A DNA stretch of 64,000 nucleotides from Lyngbya aestuarii BL J (GTDB taxonomy: Bacteria; Cyanobacteriota; Cyanobacteriia; Cyanobacteriales; Microcoleaceae), in assembly GCF_000478195.2 (NCBI RefSeq), contig NZ_AUZM01000003.1, forward strand, positions 62,001 through 126,000, read 5' to 3'. The notes under the pieces were generated by a model. It saw only the letters and a program-made list of their open reading frames with translations, did no database searches and was not told the DNA's origin. Shown piece by piece: positions 54,584-63,141 of this stretch. The translations under genes and the position numbers were made by a program. The stretch's first letter is position 1. Each line of letters opens with the position of its first letter.

Positions 54584-56311
54584 ATGGTAGCCCTTACCGA
54601 TAAAGTTCAATCTAGTCGCTTGACGATGGAAGTCAGCGAAACGGTTACAGATACAACCGCAATTCGTTCCTTAGATTGGGATCGCGATCGCTTTGATATC
54701 GAATTTGGATTACAAAATGGAACAACCTATAATTCATTCATCATCCGAGGCGAAAAAACGGCTCTAGTTGATACCTCCCACGCCAAATTTCGTCAACAGT
54801 ACCTCGAAACTCTCCAAGGACTGATTGATCCGCGTGAAATTGATTATCTGATTATCAGCCATACCGAACCCGATCACAGTGGCTTAGTCAAAGATGTTTT
54901 AGAACTCGCTCCCGATATTACCATTGTCGGTGCAAAAGTCGCGATTCAATTCCTCGAAAATCTCACCCACGTTGAGTTTAAACGCATTCAAGTCAAAAAC
55001 GGCGAGACTCTAGATTTAGGCAACGGTCATCTCTTAGAATTTGTCTCTGCTCCCAATTTACACTGGCCAGACACGATTTTCACCTACGATCGCAAAACCG
55101 AAACCCTGTTTACCTGTGATGCGTTTGGGATGCACTATTGCTCGGATCAAACCTATGATGAAAATTTAGCCGAAATTGAGCCAGATTATCGCTTCTATTA
55201 TGAATGCTTGATGGCACCGAACGCTCGTTCAGTCCTGAGTGCGATCAAACGCATGGAAAAACTCGGGGAAATCAACACGATCGCCACCGGACACGGGCCA
55301 TTACTTCGTCATAATGTCGGGGAACTCGTCGGGCGTTACCACGAATGGAGTCAAGCCCAAGCCAAAGGCGAAACCACCGTAGCGGTATTCTACTACTCCG
55401 ACTATGCCTATAGTGATCGGCTTTCCCAAGCGATCGCTCATGGGGTGACTAAAACCGGAATTGCAGTCGAAATGCTAGATTTGCGATCGGCAGATCAGCA
55501 AGAAATTCGTGAACTCGCCAGTTCCGCCCAAGGTTTAATCGTCGGTACACCGCCTGTCTCTGGCCCTGATGCTGAAATAGCCTCTGAAGCAATTAGCACG
55601 ATTTTAGCCTCCACTCACGCTAAACAAGCCTTTGGTCTGTACGAAAGCGGCGAGAGTAGCTTATCGGTTTATCTTTTAGAAGTCAAATTCAAACAAACCG
55701 GAATTAAACAAGGTTTTCCCTCCATTCGTGTTACTGAAACCCCAACCGAAAACACCTACAAACTCTGTGAAGAAGCGGGGACGGACATCGGACAGTGGTT
55801 AGGGTTGAAAAAAGCCGTTAAGCAAATGAAATCCCTCGATAATGACCTCGATAAAGCGCTCGGTCGCCTCAGTGGAGGATTATATATTATCACCGCAACC
55901 AAAGGAGAAGTTCGCAGTGCGATGTTGGCATCATGGGTGTCTCAAGCCAGTTTTCAACCCTTGGGTTTGAGCATTGCGGTGGCAAAAGATCGGGCAATTG
56001 AAGCTTTAATGCAGGTTAATGATACCTTTGTTTTAAATGTCTTGGCAGAAAATAACTATCAAAAGCTGATGCGTCATTTTCTCAAACGGTTTGCGCCCGG
56101 TGCGGATCGTTTTGAAGGAATTGAGACTCAAAGCGCCAGTAATGGCAGTCCGATTTTAACGGATGCGGTGGCTTATCTAGAATGTAAAGTTGCTAGTCGG
56201 ATGGAGTTGAGTGATCACTGGATTATTTATGCCACTGTGCAAGCAGGACGAGTGAGTGATCCCGATACTTTACCTGCGGTTCACCATCGGAAAGTGGGTA
56301 ATCATTACTAG
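54584..56311 (+). CDS. flv4: Flavodiiron protein Flv4
   Basis: 575 residues: a metallo-beta-lactamase diiron domain, a flavodoxin domain (from about 262, VAVFYYSDYAYSDRLSQAI) and the C-terminal flavin-reductase domain (from about 420, SGGLYIITATKGEVRSAML) found only in photosynthetic organisms. The diiron ligands are canonical: SHTEPDHSG, NLHWPDT, CDAFGMHY and TGHGPLLRH. This separates it from Flv1/Flv2-type proteins and, with the neighbours, makes it Flv4 rather than Flv3. Flv2/Flv4 in Synechocystis relieve photosystem II excitation pressure at low CO2 by accepting electrons at the plastoquinone side. It is followed 205 bp later by the middle gene of the cluster. Confidence 0.9.
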   Translation: MVALTDKVQSSRLTMEVSETVTDTTAIRSLDWDRDRFDIEFGLQNGTTYNSFIIRGEKTALVDTSHAKFRQQYLETLQGLIDPREIDYLIISHTEPDHSGLVKDVLELAPDITIVGAKVAIQFLENLTHVEFKRIQVKNGETLDLGNGHLLEFVSAPNLHWPDTIFTYDRKTETLFTCDAFGMHYCSDQTYDENLAEIEPDYRFYYECLMAPNARSVLSAIKRMEKLGEINTIATGHGPLLRHNVGELVGRYHEWSQAQAKGETTVAVFYYSDYAYSDRLSQAIAHGVTKTGIAVEMLDLRSADQQEIRELASSAQGLIVGTPPVSGPDAEIASEAISTILASTHAKQAFGLYESGESSLSVYLLEVKFKQTGIKQGFPSIRVTETPTENTYKLCEEAGTDIGQWLGLKKAVKQMKSLDNDLDKALGRLSGGLYIITATKGEVRSAMLASWVSQASFQPLGLSIAVAKDRAIEALMQVNDTFVLNVLAENNYQKLMRHFLKRFAPGADRFEGIETQSASNGSPILTDAVAYLECKVASRMELSDHWIIYATVQAGRVSDPDTLPAVHHRKVGNHY

Positions 56312-56516
56312 ACTGGGACTCGAAAAATAGGGAATATAAAAGTGTGAGTTGATTGTCGTTCTCTGCGGGAGAGTGATAAAAAGGAACTCAAGAAATGCCT
56401 GTTTTTTTACTTTTTTTAGGCAACGGCGTTGATAAAATCAGAGGAATAGGAATCTCCAGAGAACGCCTAATTATTCACGTCTCAACCATTTCCCTATTTT
56501 TACGAGGTGCAATTCC

Positions 56517-57149
56517 ATGTCTACCGATTTATTGAAAGACCGTAGTTACACAATTGTGATTGCTCGCAGTGGGGTCAGCCGCGATCAACAGCATCCTTGG
56601 TTTAATGAATGGATAGATGCTCAAGCTTCTTTAATTGATTTGGCAAAGAAATGTCAGGAATTTGATCCCAATGGCTTAACGATTTATGAGGCTTCTAGTT
56701 ATTTAAAAAAATATCCGAAAGCGACCGTGAATCGATTTGCCGATATCTTACAAGAAAATAACCGTTCTTGTGTTACCAATATCATTGACATTAATGTAGT
56801 TGAAGCAGTTGCTGATATTCTCAATCATTATTTTGAGCGCAAAGAAAATAATCAAACCAAGCCCAAAGGTGAGATTATTGTGGTTGTTCTAGATAAACAT
56901 GGCATTGATGGGATTGGAGATCTTCAACAATTAATTATCAAATCCTCCCATAAGATGGATTATGCCGAAGAATTGGGAATTACCTTTATTCAAATCGGAG
57001 ATGATGTGACAACTCGACGATTTATGACGGGATTGGATGATGATTTAACCCAAGTCGGTGCTAAGTTTGATATCGTGGATACAAAATATTGGCATGAAGT
57101 TAAACGGAAATCCGTTAATCAGTTTTTAATTGATGCAATTTTGGATTAA
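56517..57149 (+). CDS. Flv4-Flv2 operon middle protein (Sll0218 position)
   Basis: 210 residues lying between flv4 and flv2, the place of Synechocystis sll0218, whose product stabilises photosystem II dimers. This version is soluble-looking. It opens SYTIVIARSGVSRDQQHPWF, which resembles the start of a von Willebrand A-like domain but lacks the full MIDAS DxSxS. GEIIVVVLDKHGIDGIGDL and LGITFIQIGDDVTTRRFMTGLDD follow, as in a Rossmann-like fold. No membrane helix is visible. Whether it is a true Sll0218 homologue rests on position rather than recognised sequence. It precedes flv2 by 32 bp, and the 205-bp gap before it has a T-rich stretch (GTTTTTTTACTTTTTTTAGG), a possible partial terminator. 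Confidence 0.7.
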   Translation: MSTDLLKDRSYTIVIARSGVSRDQQHPWFNEWIDAQASLIDLAKKCQEFDPNGLTIYEASSYLKKYPKATVNRFADILQENNRSCVTNIIDINVVEAVADILNHYFERKENNQTKPKGEIIVVVLDKHGIDGIGDLQQLIIKSSHKMDYAEELGITFIQIGDDVTTRRFMTGLDDDLTQVGAKFDIVDTKYWHEVKRKSVNQFLIDAILD

Positions 57150-57181
57150 AGCAATTTACAACTCATTCAAAAGAATCTAAC

Positions 57182-58915
57182 ATGACAGCAACACTTGTAA
57201 AAGCCCGTGACGTACAAACACTCTTGATTGCAGAAGATACAAAAGTTCTGCGATCGCGCACTTGGGATCGCCTGAAATTTGAGGTTGAATATTCCCTCAA
57301 AAAAGGCACCAGCGCCAATAGCTATCTGATTCAAGCCGAACAAACTGCCATTATCGATCCGCCCGGAGAATCTTTTACCCGCAACTATATTGAAGCCCTG
57401 CAAATGCGGCTGAATTGGTCGAAATTAAATTACATTATCTTAGGACATTTTAATGCGAATCGAGGGGCGACGATTAAAGCATTATTAACACTTGCCCCAC
57501 AAGTTACTTTTGTTTGTTCCAATCCCGCAGCCTTAGCTTTAAAAGAATATCTCAGCGACTACGATAATATTAACCTGCTCGTTGTTAAAGGAGAAGAAAC
57601 CCTCGATCTCGGTAACGGACATCAACTCCAATTTATCGCTGTCCCCACTCCCCGTTGGCCGGATGGCTTATTAACCTACGATCCCAAAACCCAAGTATTA
57701 TACACCGATAAATTCTTTGGGGCGCACGTTTGCGGCGATCAGATCTTTGATGAAGGATGGTCAATTTATAGCGAAGATCGACGCTTTTATTATGATTGTC
57801 TTCATGCTGCCCAAGCCCGTCAAGTGCTTTCAACCCTCGATAAAATTGCAGATTTACCCCAAATTAAATTCTATGCAACAGGTCACGGGCCATTAGTTCG
57901 TTATGGCATGAGTGAGTTAACTCACCTCTATCGAGAATGGAGTAATCGACAAAAAACTCAAGATTTTAATGTGGCTTTATTATACGCTTCAGCCTATGGA
58001 AATACAGCAACTATTGCCCAAGCGATCGCCAAAGGTTTAACTAAAGCAGGTATTGCGGTCGAATCAATTAACTGTGAATATACCAAAGCCTCAGAAATTC
58101 AAGCCGCGATTGAAAAATGTGATGGATTTATTATCGGTTCACCCACTTTAGGAGGTCACGCCCCGACCCAAATTCAAACCGCATTAGGAATTATATTAAA
58201 CACCGCTTCAACTAATAAATTAGCGGGAGTTTTTGGGTCTTTTGGGTGGAGTGGAGAAGCAATTGATATCCTTGAAAGTAAGCTAAAAGATGCCGGATAT
58301 AAGTTTGGGTTTGAACCCATCCGCGTCAAGTTTAAACCCACCGATGTCACCCTACAAACCTGTAAAGAAGCGGCGATTGATTTTGCCCAAACCCTCAGAC
58401 GCACCCAAAAACTTCGCAGCGCCCGATCTTCTGTTACGGACTCGGGGGCCGATCGTACTGCCCAAGCGGTAGGGCGTTTAGTGGGTTCGCTGTGCGTGAT
58501 GTCTTGTCGGCGAGAAGATGTTCAGAGTGCGATGTTGGCGTCGTGGGTGTCTCAAGCGACATTCAACCCTCCTGGTTTAACCATTTCGGTGGCGAAAGAT
58601 CGGGCGTTAGAGTCTTTAACCCATAGCGGCGATCAATTTGTGTTGAATATTTTAGAAGAAGGAAAACAACTGCGTAAGCATTTTATGAAGCGGTTTGCAC
58701 CGGGTGAAGATCGGTTTGCGGGGTTGGATATTGGGGAAGCATCTAATGGTTGTGTGGTGGTAAAAGATGCCTTGGCTTATCTCGAATGTGAGGTGAAACA
58801 ACGGATGGAATGTGGCGATCATTGGTTAATTTATGCCACTGTTACTAATGGTCAGGTGTTAAGTTCTGAAGGAGTAACAGCCGTTCATTACCGCAAAATT
58901 GGTACCCATTATTAA
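57182..58915 (+). CDS. flv2: Flavodiiron protein Flv2
   Basis: 577 residues with the same three-domain plan as Flv4, but degenerate diiron ligands. The HxExDH block is GHFNANRG, and the next His is Arg (PRWPDG). Asp in YTDKFFGAHV and His in TGHGPLVRY are kept. This fits the known Flv1/Flv2 subgroup, which pairs with Flv3/Flv4 as heterodimers. The flavodoxin domain is VALLYASAYGNTATIAQAI, and the flavin-reductase domain begins near VGSLCVMSCRREDVQSAML. It presumably partners with the Flv4 encoded upstream. A stem-loop with a short T-run lies 67 bp downstream. Confidence 0.9.
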   Translation: MTATLVKARDVQTLLIAEDTKVLRSRTWDRLKFEVEYSLKKGTSANSYLIQAEQTAIIDPPGESFTRNYIEALQMRLNWSKLNYIILGHFNANRGATIKALLTLAPQVTFVCSNPAALALKEYLSDYDNINLLVVKGEETLDLGNGHQLQFIAVPTPRWPDGLLTYDPKTQVLYTDKFFGAHVCGDQIFDEGWSIYSEDRRFYYDCLHAAQARQVLSTLDKIADLPQIKFYATGHGPLVRYGMSELTHLYREWSNRQKTQDFNVALLYASAYGNTATIAQAIAKGLTKAGIAVESINCEYTKASEIQAAIEKCDGFIIGSPTLGGHAPTQIQTALGIILNTASTNKLAGVFGSFGWSGEAIDILESKLKDAGYKFGFEPIRVKFKPTDVTLQTCKEAAIDFAQTLRRTQKLRSARSSVTDSGADRTAQAVGRLVGSLCVMSCRREDVQSAMLASWVSQATFNPPGLTISVAKDRALESLTHSGDQFVLNILEEGKQLRKHFMKRFAPGEDRFAGLDIGEASNGCVVVKDALAYLECEVKQRMECGDHWLIYATVTNGQVLSSEGVTAVHYRKIGTHY

Positions 58916-58981
58916 AGGATAAAGGGTTCAAGAGATAGACGGGAAAAGTTTCAGTTAATTTTTTTCAACAGAAAAAACACC

Positions 58982-59033
58982 AAGACACAAGGACACTAAG
59001 GGAGTATTTCTCTGAGGCTTTGTGTCTTTTTAG
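58982..59033 (+). terminator. Terminator of the flv4-orf-flv2 cluster
   Basis: AAGACACAA (58982-58990) pairs exactly with TTGTGTCTT (59020-59028), followed by TTTTTAG. Confidence 0.7.
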
Positions 59034-59131
59034 TTGTGATCCGGGAATTGAGGTTCTAAGTGTTGGTTGTTGTCTGATGACTTATCATCATAAATTTTTC
59101 TATTTTTTCATACATTTTTGAACGTAGCGAG

Positions 59132-59184
59132 GAAAATGTTTGAAACAGTTTTATCTAAAAGTTAATACGTTTTCAAACATTTTC
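59132..59184. promoter_or_regulatory. 14-bp inverted repeat upstream of the truncated gene
   Basis: GAAAATGTTTGAAA (59132-59145) and its exact inverse TTTCAAACATTTTC (59171-59184) are spaced by 25 nt. The separation and perfection suit a protein-binding site or mRNA hairpin. It lies about 140 bp before the truncated frame. Confidence 0.5.
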
Positions 59185-59324
59185 ATATTGTCTTTGCTGT
59201 ACATCAAGATTAGATTAGTTGATAACAAGGTTAGTTAATCAGTTTTGAAATGAGTTGAAATTGATTTTAATCCCTGACTAGAAAACGATTTAACAACCTT
59301 TTAAACCCGATTAGGAGAACAACA

Positions 59325-59426
59325 ATGGCAACCTTTAATGTCGATACAACCTTTAATATTGTTGCTGGTGATGGCTTAACCAGCTTAGGAGAGGCAGTTA
59401 ATGCAGCCGCAGATACAATCATCTAG
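59325..59426 (+). pseudogene. Truncated N-terminus of a large repeat/adhesin-type protein
   Basis: 33 codons with a good ribosome site (AGGAGA) ending at TAG. The sequence MATFNVDTTFNIVAGDGLTS, then LGEAVNAAADTII, resembles the opening of the CSLREA-type domain of large cyanobacterial beta-helix or RTX surface proteins (typically NVDTT..VDAGDGLTSLREAVNAAN). The rest of such a gene is missing; noncoding repeats and dut follow. Deletion is the likely cause. An intact short peptide is less likely, because the homology stops in mid-motif. Confidence 0.6.
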
Positions 59427-59472
59427 AAATGACTGAAACTATTTTTATAATTCATCATTCATCATTCATAAT

Positions 59473-59901
59473 TTAAACCCCACTTGATCCAAATCCACCC
59501 TCTCCTCTAACAGTCGAACTGAGTTGTTCAACTTCTTCAATTTCCGCGTGAATAACAGGGGCGATAACGAGTTGGGCAATTTTCATGCCTTGATTAATAT
59601 TAAAGGTAGTTTTGCCATGATTGATTAATATTACCCCAATTTCGCCGCGATAGTCTGCGTCTATTGTACCAGGTGTGTTTAATACGGTAATTTGATGTTT
59701 GAGGGCTAAACCGCTTCGGGGACGAACTTGGGCTTCTGTTCCCGGTGACAGTTCGATAGAAATTCCGGTGTGAATGAGTTTGCTTTCTCCGGGTAAAATT
59801 TCTTGTTCTTCGAGAGAATATAAATCCAGTCCCGCATCATTAGGATGGGCATATTTTGGCACAATTGCTGCTTGATCTAATTTCAATATTTTAAGTTTCA
59901 T
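59473..59901 (-). CDS. dut: dUTP diphosphatase
   Basis: 142 residues. The trimeric enzyme hydrolyses dUTP to dUMP and pyrophosphate, keeping uracil out of DNA and supplying thymidylate synthesis. The five family motifs are present: NDAGLDLYS (1), [11 protein letters not shown] (2), [11 protein letters not shown] with the uridine-binding loop (3), [11 protein letters not shown] (4) and the flexible C-terminal [11 protein letters not shown] (5). The length is standard. It lies alone between a gene remnant and sfsA on the same strand, with 210 bp between dut and sfsA. Confidence 0.97.
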   Translation of the reverse strand: MKLKILKLDQAAIVPKYAHPNDAGLDLYSLEEQEILPGESKLIHTGISIELSPGTEAQVRPRSGLALKHQITVLNTPGTIDADYRGEIGVILINHGKTTFNINQGMKIAQLVIAPVIHAEIEEVEQLSSTVRGEGGFGSSGV

Positions 59902-60113
59902 TCAATTAATGTTTGAGATGTTTAATGTTCCTTTTGCAAAAGCACAAAAACGAATTTTTTTGGTTTTAATTCAAGACATTTCCCAACTGATATTGGTGAT
60001 CAGGAGTTGCTGACCGGGGGAGATAATAATTTGTTTAAGTTTAACTTGCATAATTTTGGTAGGGTTAAGAATATTGCCCAAAATAATTTCCGCTAATCAA
60101 GAGAGTTGGGGTT

Positions 60114-60836
60114 TCAGATTTCGAGTTTTGCCTGTCCTAAATATTCAATTCCTACAGGTGTCACCTCAAACCGACAAGGTAAGACTTCAACACCTATTTT
60201 AATCGCTTCTTCTAACAACTTTGCATAAACCGGATCGGCATCTTTCCCCGGAGAAAAGCGATCGCAATCTCCCCGATTAATAAAATACAACATCACCGCT
60301 CGACCCCCTTGTTGTACAATCGTGGTTAACTCTCTTAAATGTTTTTGTCCGCGTGTAGTCACGGTATCGGGAAATAACGCCAATTTATCTTTTGCCCAAG
60401 TCGTATTTTTTACTTCTAAATAAATCGGCTGGTTTTCACCTTGTAACCAAAAATCAACTCGACTTTTGCGATCGCAACCGTAAACCACTTCTTTTTTAAT
60501 CTCGCTATAATTTCCCAATTCTGGAAACAAATGTTGTTCAAGAGCTAATTTTACCACCCGATTGGGTAAACCCGTATTCACCCCCACCCAAGTCGGTTGA
60601 TTATCCGTTACTTCTATCAACTCCCAAGTATAGGCTAACTTCCGCTTAGGATTATTACTGGGCGAGACTTGAACCGCATTTCCCAACACACAAACCCCCG
60701 TCATCGGGCCAGTATTCGGACAATGGGCGATGATCGTTTCTCCGGATGTCAGCATAATATCAGCGAAGAACCGTTTGTAACGTTTAACTAATACGCCCGC
60801 TTGCAATGGCGGATATTGATAGAGGAAATCAGTCAT
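60114..60836 (-). CDS. sfsA: SfsA family protein (sugar fermentation stimulation homologue)
   Basis: 240 residues. The start is set at MTDFLYQYPPLQAGVLVKRY (ATG ending at 60836). The ATG at 60878 would place 14 codons inside a dispersed palindrome. An N-terminal OB-like part (ADIMLTSGETIIAHCPNTGPM) is followed by a PD-(D/E)xK nuclease-like domain with SRVDFWLQGENQPIYLEVKNTTW. SfsA is predicted to be a DNA- or RNA-binding nuclease; its role outside enterobacteria is unclear. All family blocks are intact. The upstream 40 bp is occupied by a hairpin of the type also seen at 8445-8460. Confidence 0.92.
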   Translation of the reverse strand: MTDFLYQYPPLQAGVLVKRYKRFFADIMLTSGETIIAHCPNTGPMTGVCVLGNAVQVSPSNNPKRKLAYTWELIEVTDNQPTWVGVNTGLPNRVVKLALEQHLFPELGNYSEIKKEVVYGCDRKSRVDFWLQGENQPIYLEVKNTTWAKDKLALFPDTVTTRGQKHLRELTTIVQQGGRAVMLYFINRGDCDRFSPGKDADPVYAKLLEEAIKIGVEVLPCRFEVTPVGIEYLGQAKLEI

Positions 60837-60845
60837 TCGGCTGTT

Positions 60846-60870
60846 ATAGCGCTTCGCGCTCTTGCAAAAG
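60846..60870. repeat. Dispersed hairpin upstream of sfsA
   Basis: On the plus strand TATAGCGCTTCGCGCTCTTG is followed by CAAAAG. On the minus strand it reads CAAGAGCGC-GAA-GCGCTATA, identical in its arms to 8441-8460, where the loop is TTC. Confidence 0.75.
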
Positions 60871-61094
60871 GCACTCATGGAGGAAAAAGGAAAAAACTCA
60901 GTCTAATAAGGCTTTTTGCAATTCCTCGTTTCCTTGCATTTGTTAATATACCAGCGTGAACTGCTATAAAATCATCAGCAACCTTTCTATTTTGCCCGAT
61001 CAACGCATCTACACGGAATTATTCCTTTCACCTATTTTCTAATTGTCCATTCCCCGATACACTAGGGGTTGCCACTAAGCGTTTATAACCATTT

Positions 61095-62708
61095 GTGTCT
61101 GGATCGCAAAAAACAACTCGTTCCCTGGTCAGTATTGCTACCGTTGTAGCCGCCGCAACCCTGATCAGCAAAGTATTTGGCCTGGTTCGACAACAGGTAA
61201 TGGCAGCACTTTTCGGCGTCGGGGCGGCGATCGATGCCTATAACTACGCTTACGTCATTCCCGGTTTTCTGTTGATTTTACTCGGCGGAATTAATGGCCC
61301 GTTTCACAGCGCCATTGTCAGCGCCTTAGCCAAACGCGATCGCAGTGAAGCGGCACCTTTGATCGAAACGATCACCACTTTAGTCAGTGGGGTATTGTTA
61401 TTGATCACGGTATTTATGGTTGTATTTGCAAGTCCATTAATTGATTTAGTCGCCCCCGGACTCAGCCAAACTCCAGAAGGTTTAGAAATTCGGGCGATCG
61501 CCATCCAACAACTGCAAATTATGGCGCCAATGGCGTTATTTGCGGGGTTAATTGGTATTGGTTTCGGAACCTTAAATGCGGCCGATATGTATTGGCTACC
61601 GTCTATTAGTCCGTTATTTTCTAGTGTGGCTTTAATTGGCAGTTTGGGAATATTGGCGGTGTATCTCGGCCCCAAAATTACTACTCCCGAATATGCTTTA
61701 CTGGGCGGAATTGTCTTAGCAGTGGGAACGTTAGCCGGGGCGGTGTTGCAATGGTTGGTACAACTTCCGGCGATGTGGAAATCAAAACTCGGAAGATTGC
61801 GGTTGAGATTTAACCTCAAACAACCGGGAGTTAAAGATGTAATGCGCGTGATGCTTCCGGCGACGTTTTCATCGGGAATGCTGCAAATTAATGTTTATAC
61901 GGATTTATTTTTTGCCTCTTATATTCCCCAAGCTGCTGCTGCACTGGCGTATTCTGGGTTATTAGTTCAAACGCCGTTAGGAATTATTTCTAATGTGATT
62001 TTGGTGCCGTTTTTGCCGATCTTTTCTCGACTCCGAGAACCCGCAGACTGGCCAGAATTAAAGAATAGAATTCGACAGGCGTTAATGTTAACTGCTTTAA
62101 CGATGTTACCTTTAAGTGCGATCATTGTCGCCTTAGCATTACCCATTGTGCGAGTGGTTTATGAACGGTTTGCGTTTGATTTAGCAGCGTCTCAATTTGT
62201 GGCTTCGGTATTGATGGCTTATGGCGTGGGAATGTTTGTTTATTTGGGGCGAGATGTTTTAGTTCGAGTCTTTTATGGGTTGGGAGATGGAGAAACACCT
62301 TTTCGGGTGAGTATGGTGAATATTGTCTTGAATGCGGTGTTAGATTTTCTGTTAGTTCAAGCTTTTGGCGCACCCGGTTTAGTGTTAGCAACGGTGGGGG
62401 TTAATTTAGTTTCAATGTTGATGTTTTTAGTCTTGTTAGATCGTAAATTAAACGGGCTTCCCTGGCGAGAATGGGGCTTTCCGTTATTGGGTTTAACGGT
62501 AGGGAGTGTATTTGCGGGTTTAGCCTGTTGGGGAACGATTTGGGGAACTCAAAACCTTTTAGGAAGTGAGGGATTTTTGGTATTATTAATAGAACTTTGT
62601 TTAGCAACAACGGTAGGATTTGCCGTATTTGCAACCTTTGCAATGCAGATGAAGTTACCTGAAGTTGATTTATTAATGAGTAAAGTCAGACAACGAATTA
62701 GTCGATAA
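61095..62708 (+). CDS. murJ: Lipid II flippase MurJ
   Basis: 537 residues starting at GTG (61095). A member of the MOP/MVF superfamily with about 14 transmembrane helices. The conserved early Arg (LISKVFGLVRQQVMAALFG) and NGPFHSAIVSAL are MurJ hallmarks, as is FASYIPQAAAALAYSGLLVQ near the middle. It moves lipid-linked peptidoglycan precursor across the plasma membrane. The GTG start is plausible, because MSGSQKTTRSLVSIATVV matches the usual short cytoplasmic opening. No frameshift is visible. A weak hairpin plus T-run follows the stop. Confidence 0.94.
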   Translation: MSGSQKTTRSLVSIATVVAAATLISKVFGLVRQQVMAALFGVGAAIDAYNYAYVIPGFLLILLGGINGPFHSAIVSALAKRDRSEAAPLIETITTLVSGVLLLITVFMVVFASPLIDLVAPGLSQTPEGLEIRAIAIQQLQIMAPMALFAGLIGIGFGTLNAADMYWLPSISPLFSSVALIGSLGILAVYLGPKITTPEYALLGGIVLAVGTLAGAVLQWLVQLPAMWKSKLGRLRLRFNLKQPGVKDVMRVMLPATFSSGMLQINVYTDLFFASYIPQAAAALAYSGLLVQTPLGIISNVILVPFLPIFSRLREPADWPELKNRIRQALMLTALTMLPLSAIIVALALPIVRVVYERFAFDLAASQFVASVLMAYGVGMFVYLGRDVLVRVFYGLGDGETPFRVSMVNIVLNAVLDFLLVQAFGAPGLVLATVGVNLVSMLMFLVLLDRKLNGLPWREWGFPLLGLTVGSVFAGLACWGTIWGTQNLLGSEGFLVLLIELCLATTVGFAVFATFAMQMKLPEVDLLMSKVRQRISR

Positions 62709-63141
62709 ATGAAGTTGTATATTGGTTGATGGATCGTTTGTTTTTCGACATCAAGAACAGTCAAAAAACTGTTTTGCTCCTAATGAGCAGTCAGCTTATT
62801 CTCCAGTTAATGAATGGAGAAGCTGCTGCATTTATTAATGTTTAATCAAATTTCGAGTATTCCCAAGCTTAATGAATTCAACAGAGGTGAAGATCCTCAG
62901 ATTATCAATACTAAATCGGAATGCTGTTTATACTTTAATTCAAGAGGATTTTTGGGGAAATATTTTCATCAACAACAGATCATTAAAACCTGTGTTAATC
63001 AGACGATTACTCTAAAATCCTTGAACTCATAAAAGCTTTTACTCTTGGTGATAAATTTCTAACCTAAGAAAGAGTTTTTTTCTTCCGTGAACGGAAATAT
63101 TACGCTATGTTAAAGAGTGATGAACCTCACTAACTGATAAT
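62709..63141. other. Spacer upstream of the carotenoid oxygenase gene
   Basis: 430 bp. A 72-codon frame at 62814-63032 has no recognisable feature and no good ribosome site, so I do not call it. A weak terminator for murJ (AACAGT/ACTGTT, 62756-62775) is at the left end. Confidence 0.45.
62756..62775 (+). terminator. Weak terminator after murJ
   Basis: AACAGT (62756-62761) pairs with ACTGTT (62768-62773), with TTTT overlapping its end (62772-62775). Confidence 0.5.

Noticed and set aside
62814-63032. 72-codon frame upstream of the carotenoid oxygenase
   Set aside because: Weak start context and no family resemblance.
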